A stretch of DNA of 50,887 nucleotides from JAOAFX01 sp049700315 (GTDB lineage Bacteria; Hydrothermota; Tepidihabitantia; SM23-42; JAOAFX01). Positions 18,192-25,887 of the stretch are shown one piece after another (position 1 is the first letter of the stretch; each line of letters begins with the position of its first letter). The notes under the pieces are model-generated. The model searched no databases. It had not been told where the DNA came from and was given only the letters and a program-made list of their open reading frames with translations. The stretch covers positions 1 to 50,887 of the forward strand of contig JBNAVN010000012.1 in the NCBI GenBank assembly GCA_049700315.1. The letters are read 5' to 3'. The translations under genes and the position numbers were made by a program.

Positions 18192-18212
18192 GCAAACCTG
18201 CAGGAGGTTTGC
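18192..18212. repeat. Inverted repeat GCAAACCT/AGGTTTGC
   Basis: Eight-base arms around GCAGG, between gltX and the tRNA-Ser tail copy. The GGTTTGC/GCAAACC words also pair within the 159-bp tandem repeat nearby. Confidence 0.6.
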
Positions 18213-18218
18213 CTTCTC

Positions 18219-18241
18219 ACGGAGAGGGGGAGATTCGAACT
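18219..18241 (-). repeat. Copy of the tRNA-Ser(GCU) 3' end (possible att site)
   Basis: These 23 bases are identical to 18363-18385, the T-loop through the 3' end of tRNA-Ser(GCU). The two copies are 144 bp apart in direct orientation, the geometry left by integration into, or duplication of, a tRNA gene's 3' end. No integrase lies in the window. Confidence 0.7.
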
Positions 18242-18363
18242 TGATTCTTCAATAATGAGAAAGGTTTAATAACTTAAAGAATCATGACGAATCTCATAGC
18301 CCATACTTCTTAAGCTGTCAAGTTTTTGTTTAGTACGACCCATTAGAAAAACCATGATTCCTA

Positions 18364-18452
18364 CGGAGAGGGGGAGATTCGAACTCCCGTCCCATCTTTC
18401 GACGAGAAACCGCTTAGCAAGCGGGTGCCTTCGACCACTCGGCCACCTCTCC
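18364..18452 (-). tRNA. tRNA-Ser(GCU)
   Basis: 89 bases. Acceptor arms GGAGAGG/CCTCTCC pair fully, the discriminator is G as in tRNA-Ser, the anticodon loop is TTGCTAA (anticodon GCT) and there is a long variable arm. CCA is not encoded. A GGGGGAAGTTTCCCCC hairpin lies 3 bases beyond its 5' end. I see no consensus promoter directly upstream, where the tandem repeat begins. Confidence 0.92.
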
Positions 18453-18455
18453 AAA

Positions 18456-18822
18456 GGGGGAAGTTTCCCCCTTTTTTCCAAAAAGTTTGAACAAAGCAAT
18501 ACTTTTTGGANNNNNNNNNNNNNNNNNNNNNNNNNNNNNNNNNNNNNNNNNNNNNNNNNNNNNNNNNNNNNNNNNNNNNNNNNNNNNNNNNNNNNNNNNN
18601 NNNNNNNNNNAGATAAAATTTCTCATCAGGCAAACCACCAGATCATCGGGGGAAGTTTCCCCCTTTTTTCCAAAAAGTTTGAACAAAGCAATACTTTTTG
18701 GAAACCTTCAATCCCCCTCGTTGACCTGTTCTTACACATCTTCCCTTGAGCTTGAAGGTTTGCTCTGCCAGATAAAATTTCTCATCAGGCAAACCACCAG
18801 ATCATCGGGGGAAGTTTCCCCC
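18456..18822. repeat. 159-bp tandem repeat with hairpins, broken by an assembly gap
   Basis: Units start with GGGGGAAGTTTCCCCC at 18456, 18648 and 18807; the last two are 159 bp apart. Each full unit holds the GC hairpin followed by T6 on the plus strand, a second stem CCAAAAAGT/ACTTTTTGG, and a long-range pair AACCTTCAA/TTGAAGGTT. The third unit breaks off after the first hairpin. Unit 1 is interrupted by Ns. Unit size and lack of varied spacers rule out CRISPR. Confidence 0.85.
18511..18610. other. Assembly gap (100 Ns)
   Basis: Exactly 100 Ns inside the tandem repeat. If the hidden sequence continues unit 1 like unit 2, 67 bases are missing, or 67 plus a multiple of 159 if units were collapsed. 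Confidence 0.95.
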
Positions 18823-18836
18823 TTAACAAATCGTCT

Positions 18837-18930
18837 ACCGTTAAACGGTTTAGAAAAGCGTCTCGTCGGTGGTTGTTCGTTCATCGTCTAACGAAACCAA
18901 CAAACGAAACCGTTTCGCTTTTCGCAACCG
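18837..18930. repeat. Inverted-repeat-rich segment between the tRNA-Ser genes
   Basis: A perfect 13-base palindrome ACCGTT-A-AACGGT (18837-18849) overlaps the left arm of a larger inverted repeat, CGGTTTAGAAAAGCG (18846-18860) against CGCTTTTCGCAACCG (18916-18930), two mismatches in 15. The 55-base loop contains further partly pairing GTTCGTT/AACGAAAC. No reading frame is evident. Confidence 0.6.
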
Positions 18931-18972
18931 ACAAACTTCTACCCTTGCTTCTTTTACTCTGCGCTTCATTCA

Positions 18973-19056
18973 CGGAGGGCGAGGGATTCGAACCCCCATG
19001 GGATTACTCCCGGCGGATTTCAAGTCCGCTGCCTTACCAGTTAGGACTAGCCCTCC
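18973..19056 (-). tRNA. tRNA-Ser(UGA)
   Basis: 84 bases. GGAGGGC/GCCCTCC acceptor arms, G discriminator, anticodon loop CTTGAAA (anticodon TGA), long variable arm GGGAGTAATCCC, and the T loop GTTCGAATC. CCA is not encoded. A consensus promoter lies directly upstream. Confidence 0.93.
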
Positions 19057-19066
19057 AACAGTTGAT

Positions 19067-19094
19067 ATTATATTCAATTTACATAGATTGTCAA
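19067..19094 (-). promoter_or_regulatory. Consensus promoter of tRNA-Ser(UGA)
   Basis: Minus-strand TTGACA (19089-19094), 16-bp spacer, TATAAT (19067-19072), 10 bases before the mature tRNA 5' end. Since tRNA leaders need no start codon, this independently supports the 16-bp spacer. Confidence 0.8.
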
Positions 19095-19141
19095 TGAAAC
19101 CAGATTGTCCAATTGTCATTCTTTGTTTACCCATTCTGGGA

Positions 19142-19169
19142 TTTACAAACTTCAAAATATATATATAAT
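19142..19169 (+). promoter_or_regulatory. Promoter of the cyclase-STAND gene
   Basis: TTTACA (19142-19147), 16-bp spacer, TATAAT (19164-19169). An ATG at 19175 begins 5 bases later and opens a 17-codon leader ORF. Confidence 0.75.
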
Positions 19170-19174
19170 TAAAC

Positions 19175-19228
19175 ATGAAGTATTTGAGCAAAAAAGTAAT
19201 ATCTTTCTGCGAAATAGGCGGGGTTTGA
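19175..19228 (+). CDS. Leaderless 17-codon leader ORF
   Basis: Codes for MKYLSKKVISFCEIGGV. Its ATG stands exactly where the promoter's transcript should start, and its TGA ends one base before the ATG of the cyclase gene (TGA-A-ATG). This is the arrangement of a leader peptide that feeds ribosomes to the next gene by termination and re-initiation. The peptide resembles nothing I recognise and its translation is inferred only from position; the AGGCGGGG before 19230 could also recruit ribosomes directly. Confidence 0.5.
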   Translation: MKYLSKKVISFCEIGGV

Positions 19229-19229
19229 A

Positions 19230-22196
19230 ATGCCTATATTCCTATTTTCAGATATTGAGGGCTCAACTAAGAAGTGGGAACAGTATAAAGAGAAGATGTC
19301 AAATGCATTGCTTGTCCATGATGAAATATTTCAGCGCAACATTGAGAAATATGGCGGTAAGATAATCAAACACACCGGTGATGGTTTCTTTGCAGTTTTT
19401 GAAGCAGGCAATCCGATTGAATGCGCAATCAACATTCAAAATGAAATAGCAAAGACGGACTGGGAATCAGTAGGTGGACTGAGGGTGCGGATTGCACTTC
19501 ACGCTGGTTTTGCAGAGAAAAGGGGAGATGACTATTTTGGCCCGGTCGTTAACCGCACAGCCCGTATCTTAGCAGTTGCCTGGGGAGGTCAAATTTTGAT
19601 AACTCCAGAGGTTATGAATGTCTGCCCCTTACCACCTGAGGCGACAGTAAAAGACCTTGGCAGTCATATGCTCAAAGACCTTGGTCAACCTCAATTGATA
19701 TATTGTCTGTTAAGTCCTGGACTTGCTATCCAAGAATTTCCACCACTACGTTCAGTTTCTGCCCATCCTAATAATTTGCCAGTTCAAACAACTCCATTTT
19801 TAGGAAGGGAAAAAGAACTATTGGAAATTCAGCGGCTGTTGCAAATATCTGAGTGCCGTCTTATGACAATAGTTGGTCCGGGGGGTATTGGTAAAAGCAG
19901 GCTTGCACTTCAGGCAGCAGCAGAAATGGTTGAGTCTTTTCCCGACGGTGTTTTTTTGATTCCCCTTGCACCATTGGGTTCAGCTCAGTTTCTTGTATCA
20001 ACAATTGCTGATCAGATAAAATTTTCATTTTATAGTAAGCAAGAACCAAAAATTCAGCTATTGTCCTATCTTGCTGAAAAGCAGATGTTATTGATTCTGG
20101 ATAATTTTGAACATATTATTGAAGGCGCTGGTATGATTGCTGAGATTCTCAAAGATGCTCCAAAGGTAAAGATAATTGTAACATCACGGGAGATGCTGAA
20201 TCTGCAAGGAGAATATCTGTATCAGATCCAGGGGTTAGAATTTCCTTCAGGTGAAAAGGTGGATATTGGAAAATTCAGTGCAGTACAATTGTTTTTGCAT
20301 AGTGCCCGTCGTGTTAAAACAGATTTCTCACCCGCAGAAAACGAAATTAATTATATTGTGCGAATCTGTCAAATTGTTGGTGGAATACCTTTGGGTATTG
20401 AACTTGCCAGTTCCTGGTTGCGGATCCTATCACTGACTGAAATTACAAAAGAAATCGAAAAAAATCTTGATTTTCTGAGTAGTAAAATGCGGGACCTACC
20501 TGAACGTCATCAGAGTTTGAGGGCAGTATTTGAGTATAGCTGGAAATTGCTTAGCCCGGAGGAAAAAAGTCATTTAGCCCGTTTATCAGTATTCCCGAGA
20601 AAATTTTCACGGACCGCTGCAGAGGCTATTGCGGAAGCAACATTGCCTATATTATCTTCGTTAATGGATAAATCTTTACTTGTGCGTGATCCCTCTGGAT
20701 ACTACGAAATGATTGGTGTATTACGGCAATATGCTGAAGAGAAGTTGCGGGAATTACCTGAACAAAGAGATAAAACCATTGGCCTTTTTAAAGAATACTA
20801 CGCCGAACTAATAGATAAGATAAAGGACGACTTGCAAAGTGGGATAAAAACTGAAACATTATCGCAACTCAAAATGGAAATGGATAATATTCGCACTGCC
20901 TGGTCAGCAATTGTTGAACAGGGTGATGAAAGACTCATTGAAAAGGCACTATTGGGAGTTTTTCAAATATATGATAATAATGGGTGGCTGAAAGAGGGTG
21001 TGGATAATCTTCAGAAAATCATTGATAGATTGACAAAGGGTGAAGGTGAACACATGGAAAGTCAACTGCTTGGTAAAATCTATTGTAGACAGGCGACTTT
21101 TCTCTACCAACTTGGGTTTTATGATCGGGCAAAAGAATTATTAAATTGTAGTCTTGAAATTGCCCGTAAGAACAAAAACAAACAAGAAATAGGTGCTTGT
21201 TTCAACACCCTCGGCAATATTGCATATATGCTTTCTCAGTATGATGAGGCAAGAAAAATGTATAATGCCTGGCTTGAGATTTCCAAGGAGTTGAATCAAG
21301 ATAAGAATATTGCAGGTGCGTATAATAATCTTGGGGTTATTTCATATCAACTCGGCGAGTATGAACAGGCAAAAGACCTTTTTGAGACAAGCAGGAATTT
21401 CGCAGAAAAAATAGGATTCAAAAAGGGAGTTGTTTTCGCCAATACCAATATCGCGCTCGTATTGCACGAAACAGGCAGGCATCAGGAAGCAAAGGAAATT
21501 TTTATGGAGGCTTTGGATTTTGACATGAAATTCGGTGATAAGATAAGTATTGCAAATACGCTGAATAATCTTGGACTTGTGCAGAAGGCAATGAATGAGA
21601 TTGATGAAGCAAAAAAATCATATGAACAAAGTTTGAAGATAAGGCAGGAAATAGGTGACCGTATGGGAATTTCAATTTCCTTAAATAATCTGGGAGATGT
21701 GGCATTTATTCAAGGGTGCTATGAGGAGGCAAGAAGAGTTTTTGAGAAATGGCAGAAAATTTCTCAAGAACTGAATGACACCAACGGCGAAATGAAATCC
21801 CATTTGAATATGGGCAGGGTTTATTTTGCTTTGAAAGCCTATGGTACTGCCAAGAAAGAATACCTGAAGACATTTGATATGATCGGGAAGTTTGGATATT
21901 GGGACGCTGTCAATGAAGTTTTCTATTGGTGCGCTAAAATTCTTATAGAGACCGGCAATAGAAAACTTGCACTGGAGATTGTTTGTTTTATTATTGTCAA
22001 TGAGACCAAAGACAGAAGATTGATGAATTTGACAAATGAACTTTTCATGAAGTTAAGCAGAGACCTGCCACGAATAGAGGTTCTGAAAGCACAGAAAAAA
22101 GCAAAAATTACCAAGGCAGAAAAATACATAGCAGAGATTAAAGAAAGTTTTGGTGAGAAAGTCATAACCAGGCAAGTAAAAAAGAAAAGAAAATAA
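19230..22196 (+). CDS. Class III adenylyl/guanylyl cyclase fused to STAND NTPase and TPR repeats
   Basis: 988 residues. Residues 1-160 are a class III nucleotidyl cyclase: metal-binding Asp8 (FSDIEGST) and Asp51 (KHTGDGFFAVF), with Asn108 and Arg112 in GPVVNRTARI, so the site looks intact. A P-loop GPGGIGKS (216-223), Walker B LLILDNFEH and GGIPLGIELA identify an NB-ARC-like STAND switch ATPase at about 190-480, followed by a winged-helix region. From about 600 to 930 there are tetratricopeptide repeats (YNNLGVISYQLGEYEQAKDLFE and similar). The chain suits a ligand-gated signalling enzyme: TPRs sense, STAND switches, cyclase outputs cAMP or cGMP. No cAMP-receptor gene is in the window. Confidence 0.9.
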   Translation: MPIFLFSDIEGSTKKWEQYKEKMSNALLVHDEIFQRNIEKYGGKIIKHTGDGFFAVFEAGNPIECAINIQNEIAKTDWESVGGLRVRIALHAGFAEKRGDDYFGPVVNRTARILAVAWGGQILITPEVMNVCPLPPEATVKDLGSHMLKDLGQPQLIYCLLSPGLAIQEFPPLRSVSAHPNNLPVQTTPFLGREKELLEIQRLLQISECRLMTIVGPGGIGKSRLALQAAAEMVESFPDGVFLIPLAPLGSAQFLVSTIADQIKFSFYSKQEPKIQLLSYLAEKQMLLILDNFEHIIEGAGMIAEILKDAPKVKIIVTSREMLNLQGEYLYQIQGLEFPSGEKVDIGKFSAVQLFLHSARRVKTDFSPAENEINYIVRICQIVGGIPLGIELASSWLRILSLTEITKEIEKNLDFLSSKMRDLPERHQSLRAVFEYSWKLLSPEEKSHLARLSVFPRKFSRTAAEAIAEATLPILSSLMDKSLLVRDPSGYYEMIGVLRQYAEEKLRELPEQRDKTIGLFKEYYAELIDKIKDDLQSGIKTETLSQLKMEMDNIRTAWSAIVEQGDERLIEKALLGVFQIYDNNGWLKEGVDNLQKIIDRLTKGEGEHMESQLLGKIYCRQATFLYQLGFYDRAKELLNCSLEIARKNKNKQEIGACFNTLGNIAYMLSQYDEARKMYNAWLEISKELNQDKNIAGAYNNLGVISYQLGEYEQAKDLFETSRNFAEKIGFKKGVVFANTNIALVLHETGRHQEAKEIFMEALDFDMKFGDKISIANTLNNLGLVQKAMNEIDEAKKSYEQSLKIRQEIGDRMGISISLNNLGDVAFIQGCYEEARRVFEKWQKISQELNDTNGEMKSHLNMGRVYFALKAYGTAKKEYLKTFDMIGKFGYWDAVNEVFYWCAKILIETGNRKLALEIVCFIIVNETKDRRLMNLTNELFMKLSRDLPRIEVLKAQKKAKITKAEKYIAEIKESFGEKVITRQVKKKRK

Positions 22197-22206
22197 TGGT
22201 GGTTTC

Positions 22207-22234
22207 TTGACACCATTATGATTTTGGTTATACT
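22207..22234 (+). promoter_or_regulatory. Promoter of the YfhO gene
   Basis: TTGACA (22207-22212), 16-bp spacer, TATACT (22229-22234). The ATG follows 8 bases later, so the leader would be about 2-3 bases. Confidence 0.7.
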
Positions 22235-22242
22235 TTGTAAAA

Positions 22243-24666
22243 ATGGGGAAAAAAGAGAAAACAAAAAGGAACGCTGAAAAAATAGAGAAAGAAAATTTTA
22301 TTGATATATGGTGGGATAAGATTGTTGTCCTGTTGCTTTTTGTAATTCCGTTCATATATTTTGTGCAGTTTTTGTCGCCTGATAAAATGATTGCTGGTTC
22401 TGATTATCTTCTTGATGGTTATCCATTTGAAAAATATACACTTGGGCAAAAAGGCATTCCTTTGTGGTATCCAATGGTCTTTGGTGGTTTTCCTGCACTC
22501 GGGGCACCGGTTGGTGGACAGTTAGCACCACTTGTCCAGCTAAAATATCTTTTTCCGCCACAGGTTGTTCATTGTATTACCTTTATCATTATGTTTTTTC
22601 TTGCGGGTCTGGGAATGTTTTTATATTTGAAAGAGATTGGACTTTCAAAATATTCTGCAGCAATTGGCGCATTTGTCTATCAATGGATTGGTAACCTCGC
22701 AACCACACCTGAGGCAGGACATACTGGCAGGGCAGCAAGTATCGCTACATTCGGTCTAATTCTCTTCTTATTGCACCGGGCATTAAGTACAAAAAAGTTC
22801 AATTACTTCGTTCTACTTAGCATCGTTGTCGCCTTTGCTTTTTATCAGGGACATTTCCAGATTACCTATTATGGACTTATTGTTCTAATTGCCTATGTGA
22901 TTCACTATTTGATAACTCACAGGAGAGAGTTGGTGAAAAGGGATTCTGTAAAAATATTTGGCTATGGATTCGCTTCAATCATTCTTATAGGCTTGTTGAT
23001 GGCTATGGTCTGGCTACCGGTCCTCGGTGGAATGAAAACTGTCGCCCGGGGTGTGGAAAGAGGGTATGAATATGCTGCTTCCTGGAATCTGCCACCAATA
23101 GAAATTTTTGATCTATTTGTACCAAACTTCTCAGGCGGACTTGAAAACTACTGGAGTCAAAATCCAATGAAACTTCATACCGAGTTTTTTGGTGTGCTTA
23201 TTATTGTTTTCGCTCTCTTTGCACTCATTTTCTGCTGGAAAAGAAACTACCTGAGATTTTTTGTATTTACGGGATTGGTTGCTTTGTTCTATTCTTTTGG
23301 AGGTGCAACCTTTGTGCATCGTTTGTTTTACGAACTAATCCCAGGATTCAAGTTGATGCGGGCACCGGGTCTCGCATTCTATGTTGTTGCCTTTAGCATG
23401 ATTGTAATCGGTGCAATCGGCTTTGATGAAATTATAGTTAAGAAGAATATTGATAATAGGAAATTTACTATAACAAGCATCATACTTTTTGGTTCTTTTT
23501 TAATCATTCTATTTTTGATTGCACCGGCGCTCGCTCAATCTGGAGCAAACCAGAAAATTGCTTATCTGAAGAGAAATCTTCCTTCTTATTATAATGCTAC
23601 AATTATGAGTATGGTATTTGTTGCCCTGACACTTACTCTTATGTATCTTTCAATAAATCAGAAACTCCGTGTTTCAACTGCTACCTTAATCTTCTCCGGC
23701 ATCACATTATTGCATCAGCTGCCGGTGATGGCAAAATATCTTCCTGCTGGACCTGCACCTGAGGTTTATTATCAAGAAGATGATGTTGTGAGATTTCTGA
23801 AAAACCAGAAGGGTATTTACAGGGTATTTCCCTTTCAATATGGGATGCGCGGTGAACACGATCGTGATTCTTATCTTCTCTATCACGAAATTCAGAGCGC
23901 TGGCGGTTATATTGCGAATCCAATCCAACGTTATCAGGATCTGATTGGCGCTGGAACCAGCGTAATGTTCAATCCTCAGAATTTAATTCAGTATCCAAAA
24001 CTGGTTGATATCCTGAATTTAAAGTTTATCATAGCGCCTAATCTGCCTGATGATCTTTCAGGCTATGACCCGAATTCTCAGCGTGTTATTCTTTTGATAA
24101 GAAACTATCTTTCAAGATTTCGATTAGTTTACAGAGGTTATCAGCACTCAGTTTATCAGAACGATAGTGTATTAAACCGTGCGTTTATTGTGCCTGATTA
24201 TGTGGTTCTCCCTGGTGAACGGATTCTTGATTTCGTGAAGTCACCTGCATTTAATCCCCATGAAGTTGTTATCTTGGAAGACAGTGTTGAATATCCACAT
24301 TCAGAAAGGAAATTACCAATGATTGATGCCACGATAAAAAAATATTCACCAAACCAGATAATTATTGAAACAGATTGTTTCTATCCTGGTTTTCTAATTT
24401 TATTGGATAACTGGCATCCAGATTGGCAGGTATCTGTTGATGGGAAAAAAGAGAATTTGTATCGTGCCAATTATACATTCAGGGCAGTTTATGTGCCTGC
24501 CGGTAAACATTTAGTAATTTTTGAATACAAATCAATTCTGTTCTCAATTGGAGTCATCATTTCTATCGCGACCCTTTGTGCGATACTTGGATTTTATATA
24601 CCGTTAGGATTGTGGCGTTTCGCAGTTAAACAACGTATAAAATCGCTACCGATTCAAAATCAATAA
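22243..24666 (+). CDS. YfhO-family polytopic membrane protein
   Basis: 807 residues with about 12 membrane helices and a soluble C-terminal domain. SDYLLDGYPFEKYTLGQKGIPLWYPMVFGG is the N-terminal signature of YfhO proteins, which resemble GT-C glycosyltransferases and in Gram-positives are linked to glycosylation of teichoic acids. The C-terminal part (DNWHPDWQVSVDGK, YVPAGKHLVIFEY) is the conserved YfhO tail. In a diderm it more likely modifies an envelope glycan or lipid; the donor and acceptor are unknown. It has its own promoter, so it is not necessarily linked to the cyclase gene upstream. Confidence 0.85.
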   Translation: MGKKEKTKRNAEKIEKENFIDIWWDKIVVLLLFVIPFIYFVQFLSPDKMIAGSDYLLDGYPFEKYTLGQKGIPLWYPMVFGGFPALGAPVGGQLAPLVQLKYLFPPQVVHCITFIIMFFLAGLGMFLYLKEIGLSKYSAAIGAFVYQWIGNLATTPEAGHTGRAASIATFGLILFLLHRALSTKKFNYFVLLSIVVAFAFYQGHFQITYYGLIVLIAYVIHYLITHRRELVKRDSVKIFGYGFASIILIGLLMAMVWLPVLGGMKTVARGVERGYEYAASWNLPPIEIFDLFVPNFSGGLENYWSQNPMKLHTEFFGVLIIVFALFALIFCWKRNYLRFFVFTGLVALFYSFGGATFVHRLFYELIPGFKLMRAPGLAFYVVAFSMIVIGAIGFDEIIVKKNIDNRKFTITSIILFGSFLIILFLIAPALAQSGANQKIAYLKRNLPSYYNATIMSMVFVALTLTLMYLSINQKLRVSTATLIFSGITLLHQLPVMAKYLPAGPAPEVYYQEDDVVRFLKNQKGIYRVFPFQYGMRGEHDRDSYLLYHEIQSAGGYIANPIQRYQDLIGAGTSVMFNPQNLIQYPKLVDILNLKFIIAPNLPDDLSGYDPNSQRVILLIRNYLSRFRLVYRGYQHSVYQNDSVLNRAFIVPDYVVLPGERILDFVKSPAFNPHEVVILEDSVEYPHSERKLPMIDATIKKYSPNQIIIETDCFYPGFLILLDNWHPDWQVSVDGKKENLYRANYTFRAVYVPAGKHLVIFEYKSILFSIGVIISIATLCAILGFYIPLGLWRFAVKQRIKSLPIQNQ

Positions 24667-24668
24667 TG

Positions 24669-24696
24669 TTGACAATCACTTCTATTTTAATATAAT
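24669..24696 (+). promoter_or_regulatory. Leaderless consensus promoter of the zinc-ribbon gene
   Basis: TTGACA (24669-24674), 16-bp spacer, TATAAT (24691-24696), then TTCTT and the ATG at 24702. Confidence 0.8.
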
Positions 24697-24701
24697 TTCT
24701 T

Positions 24702-24902
24702 ATGGCGAAATTTGATAGAATTCTCTGTCCTTTTTGTCTATTCACTTCAAAATATATTGATCTTATTATTAATCAGGAAGGCAATTATGTCTGTCCTGAA
24801 TGTGAAGCGACATTTTTCTATGAAGAAATTATGCAGTTGTATGGTTTTACCCAGCTTTTTGAAGACCGGAGGCATGAAGAGCGGGAGACTTTTTCTTTAT
24901 AA
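24702..24902 (+). CDS. Small zinc-ribbon protein
   Basis: 66 residues. CPFC near residue 9 and CPEC near residue 31 form a two-knuckle zinc ribbon, followed by an acidic-basic helical tail. It has a perfect promoter and an ATG 5 bases after the -10 box, which argues that it is a real, independently expressed gene despite its size. It ends 2 bases before the convergent purM stop. The function is not known; small ribbons of this type often bind nucleic acid or other proteins. Confidence 0.75.
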   Translation: MAKFDRILCPFCLFTSKYIDLIINQEGNYVCPECEATFFYEEIMQLYGFTQLFEDRRHEERETFSL

Positions 24903-24904
24903 TT

Positions 24905-25882
24905 CTACTCAATCTTCACACCAAAATCGCCCTTTACAATTTCACCGATAATAATTGGGTCAATTGGTTTGAAATATTTCAAATAATGAGGTTTTATTAT
25001 TACAATCATGCCAATGCCCATATTGAACACGCGGTACATTTCTTCTTCAGGAACTTTGCCAATATCCTGGATCAATTCAAAGATTCCTGGAATTTTCCAG
25101 GAGTTCTTTTTGATAATTGCTGAGTGTCCATCAGGTAGTATTCTTTGAATGTTATCATAGAAACCACCGCCCGTTATATGGGCAATGCCACTTATGTATT
25201 TTAGTCTTGGTTCAATAGACCGACGATAAGAGCGATGAACTTTCAACAATTCTTCCCCGACCGTGCATTTGAGCTTGGGGACATAAGTTGATAGACTGTA
25301 TTTGCGAAACAGCACTTTTCTTGCTAAGGTATAACCGTTGGTATGTAAGCCTGAGGATTTTAAACCCAATAAGATATCACCTGCACTGATACATTGTGAA
25401 TCTATATAATCATTATAGTCAACAATACCGATAATGAAGCCTACCAAGTCATAAACACCTTTGGGATAAAATCTTTTTAACTGAGCAGTCTCACCACCTA
25501 CCAGCGAAATTTTTTCTTTTTTACAGGCAGTGACAAGTCCCTTCATAACATTCAATATCACCGCATTTGAAACTTCAGAAAAGCCAATATAGTCCATAAA
25601 AAATAAAGGGATGGCTCCGGTTGTCAGTATATCATTGACACAATGATTGACTATGTCCATACCTACTGTATTATGGATACCAGTGGCACATGCGATAAGT
25701 ATCTTTGTACCGACACTATCCACACTGCTGATTATCAGCTTATTGCCTAATGGATAAACACCTCCAAATAATCCAAATTGGGAAACGGAATTTCTCTTAA
25801 AGGTCTTTATTACCTGTTTCCCAATACCTTTCTTTATCAGGTTTAGCCTGTTTATATCAACGCCTGCGTTTTTGTAAAGCAT
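24905..25882 (-). CDS. purM: Phosphoribosylformylglycinamidine cyclo-ligase (AIR synthetase)
   Basis: 325 residues, slightly short for the family. It closes the imidazole ring in purine synthesis, using ATP to turn FGAM into AIR. YKNAGVDINRLN at the start, SVDSVGTK, VNDILTTGAIPLFFMDY and LVGGETAQL are the PurM/AIRS core motifs, and GLHTNGYTLAR marks the second half. It is the last gene of a three-gene operon behind the DUF4388 protein and is the only purine synthesis gene in the window. I infer a complete enzyme. Confidence 0.95.
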   Translation of the reverse strand: MLYKNAGVDINRLNLIKKGIGKQVIKTFKRNSVSQFGLFGGVYPLGNKLIISSVDSVGTKILIACATGIHNTVGMDIVNHCVNDILTTGAIPLFFMDYIGFSEVSNAVILNVMKGLVTACKKEKISLVGGETAQLKRFYPKGVYDLVGFIIGIVDYNDYIDSQCISAGDILLGLKSSGLHTNGYTLARKVLFRKYSLSTYVPKLKCTVGEELLKVHRSYRRSIEPRLKYISGIAHITGGGFYDNIQRILPDGHSAIIKKNSWKIPGIFELIQDIGKVPEEEMYRVFNMGIGMIVIIKPHYLKYFKPIDPIIIGEIVKGDFGVKIE

Positions 25883-25887
25883 AAATA

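Noticed and set aside
18219..18241. A third tRNA gene
   Set aside because: Only the T-loop and acceptor 3' strand are present; no anticodon arm or 5' half precedes it.
18354..18749. Reading frames running through the N run
   Set aside because: They cross the tRNA-Ser gene and the gap and exist only because Ns do not make stops; the sequence on each side is non-coding repeat.
18456..18822. CRISPR array
   Set aside because: The repeat unit is 159 bp and identical along its length. There are no short repeats alternating with unique spacers and no cas gene.
19230..24666. Pycsar/CBASS-like defence system built on the cyclase
   Set aside because: No effector with a cyclic-nucleotide sensor, nuclease or toxin domain lies beside the cyclase; the next gene is a YfhO membrane protein with its own promoter.
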